Below, piece after piece: positions 48,000 to 60,110 of a DNA stretch of 64,000 nt. Source of the stretch: Tubiluchus corallicola (Eukaryota; Priapulida; Priapulimorpha; Priapulimorphida; Tubiluchidae); assembly GCA_030141605.1 (NCBI GenBank), contig JAQGDQ010000024.1:761501-825500 (forward strand), in the 5' to 3' direction. How positions within the stretch are numbered: the stretch's first letter is position 1; each line of letters starts with the position of its first letter. Position numbers and translations under genes: made by a program. Below the pieces are notes generated by a model that ran no database searches, was not told the origin of the DNA, and worked only from the letters and a program-made list of their open reading frames with translations.

Positions 48000-50900
48000 T
48001 TCTACAAGAATTGGTGTGATACAGCCCTTTCGCAGCATGCACTTGCATTTTATAATACCAGTACAATTGAATTATTGTGAATTTGATGATGTAAGGTATC
48101 AAATTGAGTGGTCTTCAACAATTTAAAGTGATAAAACGATAAAAGGTGAGAATCTTGATGGCTTCAGCTTCTAAAGAATACACTGTGGATTTGTAGCACT
48201 ACATTGGTCACCATCTTGGGATGATTCACAAACTACGCTCCATTCAGAGGTTCGGAGACTGGAGTTCCTCAACAGCAACTGATGAATTAGTAAAGAAATT
48301 GGCTTTTCTTTTTTCATTGATAAATTGATGATCAGATTTCAGAAAGGTGAAGAACATACATTCCTTACAAGTAGATGGCGGACTCAGTTTTTCCAGATTT
48401 TTTTTAAACTGGAAATAAAATGATAATAGAAGAAATTCAAAAAATTGCACATGAAATTTAGATGAAGAGTAGGTCTACTTAACAAAAGAATGTCTAAGAA
48501 GTTCGCTGTTCCCATAAAAGAAGATCTTATAAGCATTAATTTTTATTTTATCGCCACAAAACGTTGAGTATTAGCATTACTTTTCCATTCTCTAATTAAA
48601 ATACTGACTGGTATACTGAAATTCAAATTAAAACATTTAATTATGGTAAAACCTTAAATGTTACAGCCGAATGCTGTTGTTTGCAGTAAAAATATGTAAA
48701 ATCTGTGTTACGAGTTGCAGAATTTATTTCTTCATCTGATAAATATTTATATTAATGCTAGTTAAGACAATTAATATGTTGAAGGCAATTACAAAATTTA
48801 CTAAAGACTCTAAATTTTCCTAACAGACAAGCAATTTGCAATCTAATAAAATTACCGCAGAAATAAAACAGACAATTGAGATAGGACGTCAATGCAAAAC
48901 AAATCAATGGAAAAGAATTTGTATAAATGGCCTCTGCCCAGACCAAATTAGTATCCTGCAAAGTAATTACCAGCTCATGAATACTAACTCATCACCATCA
49001 GCAGCAATTTTGTTGAAGTGGTTTTCCTTGCTGCCATCAATATTTCTATAACAAAAACATCTGAATTACTTTAGTGCCAGCAACTCTAAGTGAATTTGGA
49101 TAGCATAATATTGAGGTTTTGTCTCAACTGCATCCCATCATGCACCATAAAGTCACACACAGGAGCCATGATGTGGAAGATGAGTAAATATCAGGTGAAT
49201 ATGAAATGGCGTCAATGCCTTTACTGCCATTGATAGTCGAATGTTCACTCCTGTAAATACTAAAAAATATTAGAGCATTACAAGGTATTATATCCATTTA
49301 CAGAAAAGATGTTTGAAGAAAGTATCATAATGCCAAATTATAACAATATAATTGTAATTTTAAAATTGACTAGCAATTATTATTTACAATAATTATGACA
49401 AATAATACAGTTGCCTTATCTTATATGTAAAAATAGTTCAAGCATTTAGTTTTATTTAAAATGGTTTAAATAATGACTTAATAGAGAAAGGCAAGACTGT
49501 TGATTACTATTTGAAAACATTCTGCATTTATAGTAGCATAAGTTTAAATTTAATTAAGCTAATTAAATTACATAAGAAAAAACTTCCTGACTAAAGAGGA
49601 GTGAACAGTTTTTGCCTCAAGGTGCAATACTCGAACTGTCTACAATGATTACATGTGTATACACGTTACAAGTTTTCTAAGTCATGCAGTTTATACATTT
49701 AAAAACCAAATTTGAACTTCAGTGCTGTTCACTAATGTCACTTAGTTCAATGAAATTTATATGAAACCATGTAACATTAATTGTAGAAATTACATTCTCC
49801 AGTTGAAAATTATTTTTGTACAAAAAATGTAAAACATTTTAAAGAATTTATATGAACGAAATTTTCTATTTGTTAAGGTCAAAAATAGTACTTACATAAA
49901 AACTGAAATAGAAATAATAAGACTAAATAAATTATTTAAGTGTCAAATTTGTCAGAGCGTACAAATCATTTTAAACTTTCAAATGCTAATTTCAAAGTGT
50001 GGATAGCTTCTGCAGTTTCTTAAAGAGGTATGTAATTCCACTTTGATTAATACTAGGATTCACTATTTTTTTATATTCCATTATTTTATTTAAAACAGTT
50101 TAGAGAAGTAGATGAACAAAAATGATAACTTAGAACTATATAAACCATTTCCCGGCTAAGCATACCAGAATACCTAAAATGGTATAGATTTAATTCATTT
50201 AAGCGTTGGTGTAAAGATAAAAAACTTGGAAACACAAATTATGAGGCGCGACGCTATAGGCATGCTATTGTCTTACATCTAGTTGGAGCTTGTTTGTTAG
50301 AATTAATATTGAATCTTGAAAATTTAATGTATTTTAAAATCACGTGGCAAACTAAGTGGTGAATCAAGAGAACAAAATAGCAACTCAACTAGCCAGGTAT
50401 ATCTGACACTAATCATAAGTAGAGCAGTACTTATGAGAAACTTCCAAAAGGATCTCACTCAGCTTGTGCTATCATAATAGAAATCTTATAAATGCTGCTA
50501 TTAAATTTTTATATTCGACTGGTTAGCTTTGATAAGACTTTTCTGACAATAGCCTGTATTTAATATTCTTGTGATGTCTTCTTCTGTGATTTGAAATCTA
50601 ATATGGACATTAACTAAGTCCACAATAGATGGTATACCCAGTAGTTTACTGAAGCAACAAATGAGCAGTTATAATGGTAGTATTCATCTAGTATGGCTGG
50701 CCAGAGACAAGCATCAGGGTTCTTATGGATAATTTTTTATATAAAATGCGTGCTGGAATTTTGTCAGACATGGACAATACTTAGATCCTGTTTGATATCA
50801 AACAATCGTAGCACTATAAAATGATAGAGTGGAACTTTTCTCCAGTGTGGACAATGAAATAATGATAAAGAGGGCCAGACACTTGTAAAATGTTTGCTTC

Positions 50901-51029
50901 CTAAAGGTATAAATTACTGCTTGCATAACACTTCAAAGGCGATAACTTGTCTGATTTTTTTTAATTGGGTTGGTCGCTCAAAAAGCGAGGAAAAGGAAAG
51001 TCTGCCTTTTGGCATATCAACAACCGCGC
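48000..51029. other. AT-rich non-coding sequence
   Basis: Long A/T-rich tract, especially 49260-50400, with short frames only. No exon or block of interest seen. Confidence 0.5.
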
Positions 51030-51225
51030 GTGCTTAGAAGACAACAGCCACAGACACTGCGGTCACTGCCGAGAGGTGGCGCGGACCGTATTCTTGAAGC
51101 CGCAACGGTACTCTGCGCCGACAAACTCAGAAACTGTGCCAACGTACGCGGGGGAGGACGTGTTGAGGATGTCTCAAGACAGATATCGACCGAAGCGGCA
51201 ATCCCCGTGTCTGAATCATGTCTGT
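51030..51225 (+). repeat. GC-rich repeat patch, copy E (best preserved)
   Basis: Blocks TGCGGTCA (51058), GAGGTGGCGCG (51073), GCGCCGAC (51115), GCGGGGG (51148), TGAGGATG (51164) and TATCGACCG (51184) link it to the other copies. Two plus frames are open for over 90 codons across it (50965-51258 and 50970-51248), with no known domain. Confidence 0.6.
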
Positions 51226-54200
51226 GTTATGGGGAAACCTTTAGATGATGTATGTTGAGATGCTAGACTGTAAAGGCGTTACGCGGAGGTGCATCGTGCA
51301 TAAACAGTGCAGGCTTACGGAGTCTGAAAATGAAAAATGAGATATGAAGATGGTAGAGAGTACTCCAATTGGTGTTTGGTGGCTCTACATAAGATGTTAG
51401 AAAAACTACATTATTAATAATTGGTTGTCAAGAAGATTTTGTTCTGCAGAAAGATACAACAGTTAAAGAACGGATGATGGGCTGGCATTACAGCATATGC
51501 CACAACAACTAATGCACTGAAAATTCAGCAAGTGTATAAACCAAAATTCAGTGATAAAATTTGGAGAAATGCAAAAAAGAAAAGCCCAATAATAAAGTCA
51601 AAATAAAGCTTAGAGAATTTTGCTGAGAAACTCCACAATGAAGAATGTTGCGAGTCCTCAAAAAATAAAAGCAAAGGTGATGAGCAAAATTGTCTGAAGA
51701 TGCAAAGTGACATTATAGTTGACGCCAGTATCAATGGTATCAAATGGATCTGCATGGACAATAAGTTTCAACGACTCATGATTCAAAGTGACATTGCTGT
51801 TGGTGCCTGTGTCATGACATTAAAATGGATCAACGTGGAATTTGGCTATCAGTTTCTCTTAACTCTGTGAGCTTAAATATGTAGTAATTGGTTTGGCTTT
51901 GGTTTTGATGAACAATTTAGAGAAAATCTTAGAACAAAAGGTACGTTAAATGTCTTCCCAGACCCACAGAAAGATACCTTAATTATCTAACATATAGTGT
52001 AACATATATATAGAGTAGCTAGCATGATAAAAAGCCTTTAGCCTTTACTCTTTAAAATAACATTAAAAATTGCTGAAAGAAAACTGCTAGGAGTTCCATC
52101 CCGCATAGATTAACTTTAACATTGTACAAGTTTTTGGTCGACTAGTGGACCAAAGTCTAAAGTAGAATTAATTTAAATCTGAAAGACAGTCTGTATTAAT
52201 AATTTAGGATTGCAAGTCTTATGAGGCCCTATAGCCTTACAGCTAATGTTGTAAAGCCTAAAGCATATAGCACAATTTATAATTATCTTGAACAAAAAAG
52301 TGAATAAGATGAAATTAGTAATAGAACTGAAAAAATTACTGCCAAATTATGGCAAACTAAAAATGTTTTGATGAAAAGGAAAAAAAGAGTTTAAATTAAT
52401 GTTAAGGCTATGTTATTTAAGAAACAAACTCTTTCAAAGACGCAAAATGTTTTGAAAATGTTATACTTTTCATCTATAAGGAGAATATTGAAATCTAAAA
52501 TTAAGCATATTACCATTTTGAAAATAAACAAAATTTTGCTAGGTAAAAATTTTGCTGTTAAGTAAAAGGAATCCACATTCTGCTAAGTCAAATCTTTGAA
52601 AACTACATAAAAACGTCAGTGAATAATTGACTGATAGTGAATGGTTAACTGTTAATGCATTAAATTATTTTGTTTTCATGGATTAATTTCTAATAAATCA
52701 GCTATCAACAATTCAACATTCAGAATTCGTATAGCCACAAATTTAATCATGTAACAGTTACAATAAACAATGACCAACTCTTCCATTTTATAAGACAATC
52801 AAGAGAGATTTAAATTGGCATTATTATTTTAGATTAGGCACAATATGGTTAAATTATACATCACTGACTTCTACCCATTATTGAATAGAATAATTAATTA
52901 AAAATCAATGTCACGAATGAACAGTGTAAGTGAATTAAATTTCCGATATGACTTAATTGTGTTTAAATCTTGGCTTTGTACATTAAATTGCATATTAAAT
53001 AATAATTGCGTAGCATATTAAACTAAATTAAATTAAGCCCTAAAGTAAGTCCCTACAGTTTTTTTGTTAAATTAAGTACCAACTAAACTAAATAGTCTTA
53101 CAGTATTTCATATTAAGACACTGGTGGTTGGCTTTTCACGTGTACGAAAAAATGAGTCATATAATTATGCTTTCTTGGAATTACATGATAAACAAATTTT
53201 GATCAATTTTTTATATAACAGATAATTACAGCATTAAACACAAGTAGTGCTCTGTTCTAATCACCATTGTTAAGGTGCATTGTCATGTCTACTGAATATT
53301 TTAAAAAATCGGATTTAGCCTATTGTGCAATCGTTCCTTCTGTTTTCAGTGAACAAACAGCATGGAAACAAAGGGAAAAATCTGTAGACACATTTATTTA
53401 ACGGCTAGGTTTATTACAATGTGCATGCATTTTGAAATGAGAGAGACGCACTATAGAAGCCCTCGTATCCAATTTGTATAAACATTATTAAGGATTTACT
53501 TCATTATTATTCGCAGAAGATAATTTGAAACAAAAAATAAATATTCGTAAACAGAAACCCTGCTACTGGCGTAATGCACGAGAAAATGCAGACGCATTGT
53601 TAAACAACGTCTCGGCTAGCTATGTTAACTAGATTGCAAGCATAATCAGACATTTTGTCACGAGGTTAACACCGTGAAGCGCCCGAGTTTGATTAACAAA
53701 AGAGGTTCACGGTTGTGAAGAGTAATGACAAAAATCATAAAGCTGAGAAGACAATCAATGTTTAGACAACTAAATTGACGCGCGCTGGTTTTCTGATACA
53801 GCATAGGGCTATAACATTTCAAGCTGCATGCAAACTCTACCTTATTAATTCCTATAAATTGTGTGTTAAAATTGATCCATTGTGTTACTGTCGACATGAC
53901 TGCTGCATCATGTCTAGGTGGAAGATTACTCATTCTGCAGAAATTATAACAAACAAAAGCTATTTATGTGAAACGGTTTCAGTAAAAATGTAGTCTTGGT
54001 ATTTTCTTGGTGTATTGTTGTAGTTCAGCAAGCAATCACCAGTTCACATTACAGCCCGACATGCATGCTTTTAAAATTAATTTTTAATTTGACCTTGCGT
54101 TTAACTTCCTTATATTACATGCGCGACCTTTTGTGGACTATTCTTATTGCTTTCAATGGACACAAAGGCGCAAAAATAACACGGAATTAGATTTTCGTAA

Positions 54201-54239
54201 ACATTGCATTAGCCACAACAGACAATGGCGACAGGAACA
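51226..54239. other. AT-rich non-coding sequence
   Basis: No exon recognised. Very AT-rich from about 52100 to 53300. It includes the tandem duplication noted at 51703-51850. Confidence 0.5.
51703..51850 (+). repeat. Diverged tandem duplication, about 81-bp period
   Basis: CAAAGTGACATT occurs at 51703 and 51784, and both are followed at similar distance by an AAATGGATC block (near 51740 and 51822). The copies are well diverged. Confidence 0.55.
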
Positions 54240-54990
54240 ACAAAACAGGTGGAATCTGACTTCTTTTGCATTAGCAGCATAAGCAGAGTTAAGCTGGACA
54301 AAGTTAAGGAACTACAAAATCCATTTTTTATTGTGCGGAATTTAGCAAATCGATAAAAGGACCGAATAGATATGCTCCATTGGCAGCTTTAATTAGGCAA
54401 TGACTGGCTTAGCCCGTTCCATTTGTACTATTGGCAAATCAAACTGCAAACGCAATTCATTACTGTAGGCAATCAGGGACGTGACTCCTGCCTAACATGG
54501 GCGATCACATGACAATTATTAGTAAGAAATGAAAAAGCACATCATATTTCACTGTTTCAACCCGCCATGAATATTAAACAAGTCGGCCATTTTTCAGCAA
54601 TCACTGCTAAATGGAGACAATTTTCAGCCACTTTGAATTTTCCATGTCGTATATTAGACAAACGTAAACTTTGCCTGTTCATTACAAAGACGAAGGCGAG
54701 AAATTGCACGGATTTTTAAATTAAACCGCTGTTCGGGCTGCAAAGCATGTAAAATTGCGACTGGTGCGAGCTAATGGCATTCATTAAGACGGGATAATGA
54801 GTCACGACATACAATGCTTGTTGCCTGATACAAGTAAATGACTAACATTGCCATAGTTAACAATTACTCGAGTGATATTGCGAGACTTATAGCTGTATTT
54901 AGGAAAATGATAACCATACAAATACGAGATATTAACATGAGAATTAGGAGAAAAAGCGTTATACCGTGTGTATAATGGATAACACTAATT
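54240..54990. promoter_or_regulatory. Candidate conserved non-coding enhancer block
   Basis: The longest homeodomain-dense block on the right side. It includes AAATCGATAAAAGG near 54347, GGCAGCTTTAATTAGGCAATG near 54383, ATTCATTACTGTAGGCAATC near 54455 and TAATGGCATTCATTAAGACGG near 54773. GC-balanced, no coding frame. Confidence 0.32.
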
Positions 54991-56879
54991 GTGGTACTCG
55001 GGTGGGTCCCAGTGGGGGTACGTGACAATGTGCATGACACAGCTAAAACATTAAACCTTTAAGCTTGTGCATGTTAAGTAGGTCATAAACAGGGAGGATC
55101 TATGTGAAAACACATTTAACCATCACAAGACCTAGAAATCGAACTATTCTCCTTAGAAGCATTGTTTCGTATAATTAGTGCATAGGTGAAAAGTTCAAGG
55201 TCAGTGAGCTGTTAGTGCATGAAGCCAAATGAAAGCGCTTTAAAGCTCCGAATGACCTAACCCCTTAATAGGCTAAGACATCTCTTGAATTAGGATTTTA
55301 AATCCCTGGCATTCATGTTTTTGAATTTTTAGTGGCTTCACAATGACAATATAAAACGTCATGGCGCTGGGTAGAAGATAACATACCAGCATGCCACATA
55401 GGTGGAATTGTTATTAGTGTAAGATGGTCTGCACCACCGACTGATGATTGACATGTAGATAAATAGTTTATAAATGCATGCCTAACTAATCGAATTGCGT
55501 TATTTTGTTGTGTGAATGTGGTCTTATAAACTGCGCTGCGTAAGCCAAACTTGTTACAGACCCGTGTGAACAGCATAATGGCTTCACACAGAGAGCGATT
55601 TTTGTTGAAAGCATGTTTTTGTGAACAATGAACAGGCCAAAGCTTACTCACAATCGCGTGAACAAGCATCACAATGTGCTTTCTTCAGTCACAAGTCACA
55701 ATGTGGCAAAGGCATGAACATGGCTTCACAGATCCGCCATTATTGCATTGTACATGCACAGTGTTTTCTAACCCAACGTGCTGTTTCACGAGATGAAACA
55801 TTAAGCTTTCGGCTCCTTTCATATTCTAATCAGACATTACTCTAAATGAGAAAAGTTGAGAGCAAATCTGTGCGAACTGAATATGCATGACCGCCGAGCC
55901 ACCATGTTAAACATCCTGATGGGCCTCCCGGGATGGCTTTAAGCAAGCCGGCCAGAATAAACTAATTAATTTTTTTGCAAAACCTGCGCAGAAATTAGGT
56001 TAGGTTTAGTCAGACTACTATAAATATTAATTATTCCAAGATGCCGGCATAAAATAAGGCATGCAGTTCCCAAGAGGACTGTAGAAACGTGATGCGTATA
56101 TTGTCTTAAACCCATGTCAAAATTTCCATCGTCTCAACCAGTAACAGAAGATGGCAAGACATTACAATAGGAAAGGGTTATCCATGCAGAATTATAGTCC
56201 ATTTTAACCCAGCACTATTCGCCATTATAGGAATACTATAACAGAACAACTGAAGAAATCACTAAATAACATTGCTAATATATGTTTCAAATTAATAAGC
56301 ATAAGGCGTAACACAAAAGTTAACTTCAAAAGTGACAATTTCGCGCATTTTCAAATTCATAGTCAGAAACGAATAGATAAGTGGTCAAGAGAACATCGGA
56401 TCATCCTAGTAAACAGGTATGTGGCCGCTAGGAAAGTTGGTACTTGGAAGTTTCAATGGCTATACTCACTTATATACATACGCTGTTCACTGTCTCATCA
56501 TAAAGAATTATCCTTCGTAATTAGTTAAGTTCTGGTCCTGCTATAGCAATCAACATTAGTGCCTCACTGCTAATAAAAGTAACGAAGCGCAAAAAAGCTA
56601 AATGGTCATGGGTATGCGCAACACACAGGTCGAGCGTCCGAGTCTGGTCAGTAAATGAATCCATAAGTAGAACTCAAAACTTGATACCAACACGTTGGAA
56701 TCGACCCACTAGTGAACACAGGTATGCCGTATATAACGCCATAACTTATGATGATTATTTAACTTTCAAAACGTAGGTCTTTATTAAAATCTGAGTGCCC
56801 GTTTCTTCAAAGTAAAGTTTAAATCTGAACTTCAAGAATCTAGACCTCAACTCAAGGCAAGATTTTGTACTATGCAAAT
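54991..56879. other. Non-coding sequence
   Basis: Mixed sequence. A 119-codon minus frame (55313-55672) shows no domain. CCGGCCAGAATAAACTAATTAATT near 55948 is a homeodomain-rich spot. Confidence 0.45.
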
Positions 56880-57420
56880 TCAGCCCTGCAATCCGGAAGC
56901 TGATGTCTGTCTCTCATTCATCAACAGCTTAATAATTTAACATTTATACATGAATTAACTCGCTTTATTTCCAGAAATTTGCTTTTCCCGGGAAGCAGGC
57001 AATTAGGAGAGTTTCAAGATTTTAATATTCAGAAAACGCAAAAATATGTAAAGCTCGCCAAGCTGTAATTAGGATTAATTATAAATAAGACAATGTGCGG
57101 CAAAAAAGATCTTGCAGTCGCACATGTTACGAAGACAAATTGCGTTTCATAATTGTTTGTCAGTTGCTACTAGCAACCAATTAACATACACTGGCTGCTG
57201 TCAAATTTTAATGGACCATTTTCCTCCACTTATGTCATTTGTGAAAATTATTAGCTATATATAATTTCGCAATTCTTTACGGTGATAAATGAACAAACGT
57301 CAAAGCCGTGTGGCGCTGCATTTTCTACCTATTGATGATAAGCTTGGATTGTTTTTAAGTTTGAAGGCGCGAGAAAGCGCGAGAATGTTGCGCGTATGTC
57401 TAATCGGAAAAATAGCCATA
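56880..57420. promoter_or_regulatory. Candidate conserved non-coding enhancer block
   Basis: Contains GGCAATTAGGAG near 56998, GCCAAGCTGTAATT at 57057-57070 (the same 14-mer as at 687-700) followed by AGGATTAATTATAAAT, and AACCAATTAACATAC near 57176. GC-balanced, no coding frame. Confidence 0.32.
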
Positions 57421-57577
57421 ATCTGAAAAAGTAAAATATGCTTCCCTCACCGTTTCCTGTCCAGAGGGTCGTCTCTTATGACTACACTAATGACAAATTT
57501 TTGTTCTTTTGGTATTCTAATTCGAAATTGTAACGCAATGGTGGTGGATCACATGTAAGCAGTGATAAGTGACCTTT

Positions 57578-57669
57578 TCTGGACAAATTAAAGGGCAAGT
57601 TTTTAATCATCCATTTTACAACACTCTGGACAAATTAAAGGACAAGCCTTATCATCCATATTACAACAC
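57578..57669 (+). repeat. Tandem duplication, 47/45 bp
   Basis: TCTGGACAAATTAAAGG starts at 57578 and again at 57625; each copy continues through a CATCCAT block to TTACAACAC. The copies differ at a few sites and by 2 bp in length. A recent local duplication. Confidence 0.9.
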
Positions 57670-59829
57670 TAAAATATAAGAGAAATTAACAATAAAAATT
57701 TTTAAATTTTGTTTAATTTCAAAACCGGTGTTTCTGAATGATTAAACTGACCGGTAATTTATTTCAGAAACAACAAATAACCGCCTCATGACTACTGCTT
57801 TGCCAAAATGAGAAAAGTGGATGAAAATCATGTAGAAACGTTAAATGCAAATGACAATGGATCATGAAATCAACAACGAGAGTAATAATGGCACTGCAAA
57901 AGAAAGAAAAAGGTAAGTTGTTAGGTAACAAGTCACTTCAGTATCACATATAGGTTTTTTTTGCAAACTTGAATACGGATGACTGGGTTAAAAAATATTA
58001 CAAACCTATACAGATTCAACTGCAAACCAACGGAATTGCGGCAAACGAAATATTGAGTATTGGGATGATAAGAACAAAAATGTCACATAACAATACACAC
58101 TTCCCTTAAAGTGATGACTTCTGAGGTTTATAGACAGGAATAAGAAGGCTAAACAAACACGATCTCTAAACTGCCACTTCCCCCAAATCCCCTCCTCTCC
58201 AAACAGGTGAAAGGTTTACCTTGTCACAACTTTTGTTCGTCACTAAATAATAATGTCTACTCGTAAGTCAAGAACCTGTTAATAATTCCTCAAGTCTTAA
58301 GATAACTAGGCTAGCAAAGCGTTAAGACGACACTAATCTGCTTTATTTAAATACTAACCATAATAAAAAGGCTAAAGTTGTTTGTTTAACACGCATTACA
58401 CCCAAGGTTGGATGTTGTTTTTGCTTCCAGCCCAGTTTCTTATACAAATGCATAAAAGTCCATTTAACTACTAAAGCTATTAATTGTGATCTGGCACTTG
58501 GTCGCTGGTCAATCTTTTTGCCAAACAACAAATGACCACTATTAGACGTCTTTTGTATTTTAACAAGTTTGTTAAACATTCACAATTTTTGTTATGGGTT
58601 GGAAGTTTATTCAGTTTAGGTTAAACAGATCAGAGGTTCGAACGTGTGAAAAAACAAAACTAGAGGCGAAAAGTGTGTAACCACGTTTGCAAAAGATTAA
58701 CGTTCAGTTTGGCTAAAAACAGTTCTCAACAACAACAACATCCTTAAATAAAGTAGCAAAATTTCGTCATTAAGAAAAAGGAATGTCAATGCATTTTAGA
58801 AGACAGTCATTTATTTGTTTATTTATCACGCATTTATTAAATTATTGTTTACTTAATTGTTATTTATCTATTCAATCAAATATTTTTTGCAATTGTTTGT
58901 TCTGTTCTTCTTCATACATGCATCTAGACAACCACTTATCAGCCATATTCCTTCATTTGTCTATTCACTGCTCAGTCATTCCTTCATTTATTCATTCACT
59001 CATTCACACATTATGTTACCTCACTCAGTTATTCATACAGAAAATAGTTTTTCTGTGTAAAATGGAAAAGTTTACAACCCCCACAGAAACGTGTAGACGC
59101 TAGGAGCTGTTTAGACAATTTACATAAGTAATACTTAATGGGCGCCACTGCCAAAAGATTTCAACTTTATGACGAATATATAAGCTAACCTTTATTACAT
59201 CCTTTTAAGAAATAATAAACGCATATAACACACTATCAAATACCATTACAGGACGTTTGTGCTCATTTGGAAATAAAGGAAATACGTTCTTACTTAGCAG
59301 CTATTTTTCTAAACGAATGAAGAGTACAGCGACTCCCGAAATGTGTGCTTGAAAAGCACGTCATAGTGACGCTGAGAAATTTTGAACATTAAACGTTAAC
59401 ACATGTAAAGTAAATTCATTTTAAAATTTTACAAAATTGAGCACAAACATGGCAGTCAAGAATACACTTTATCTTAGGTGTTAAAGTAATTAGGAAATCA
59501 AACGTTTTTCAAGTTTAAATAGCTATCAAAAAGGGGTTGAAAAGTTGATTCACACCATTCACAAGAAGCGCTCTGCTAGTCCTAAGTAATAGACTTATCA
59601 GCGTTATTCTGTGTGTGCACAAATGTGCTTTTAAATACACCGAATAGAAAAATAGATATTATACATAGTTCCTAGATTCGATCGAAAATACACTACGACC
59701 AAAATAATGCATGTATGCGTACATGGCAGCCGTGGACAGTCTTGTGCATGCGTAATAAATGCGTTAAAATAGCTAATTTTTGATTGCGAATTGAAAACTT
59801 GAACACAGGCGACTTTATATTTTGATACA
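57670..59829. other. Non-coding sequence
   Basis: AT-rich. ATTC/ATTT-rich low-complexity sequence (CATTCATTCACTCATTC-like) at about 58800-59035 explains the two overlapping open frames there. Confidence 0.5.
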
Positions 59830-60110
59830 ATCAACCATTAGCCCCGGAGGTGTAGCTAACAATCAATTACGCATTCAAATCAGTTCACAGTTCAGGGACT
59901 ACTTCAACAAATCAATCCGCACAAGCTTCGCTGTTTCTGGGCAAGACAAAGATAAGACAGAAACATAACCAAGCCGGCGTTCACAAAGACATTATTACAG
60001 CAATCATCAATTAACATCGTTAATTAACACGGTAACCTAGCAACAAGATGAGAAGAATGGATAGAAGCAGGTTAAAGGGTTTCACTACCGATAAGCCGCA
60101 CGCAATTTGA
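59830..60110. promoter_or_regulatory. Candidate regulatory block
   Basis: Contains GCTAACAATCAATTACGC near 59853 and CATCAATTAACATCGTTAATTAACACG-like sequence near 60005, with the palindrome GTTAATTAAC at about 60019. No coding frame. Confidence 0.25.

Noticed and set aside
55313-55672. 119-codon minus-strand frame.
   Set aside because: No zinc-finger or homeodomain pattern, and codon use is like the intron around it. Not a ZFHX exon.
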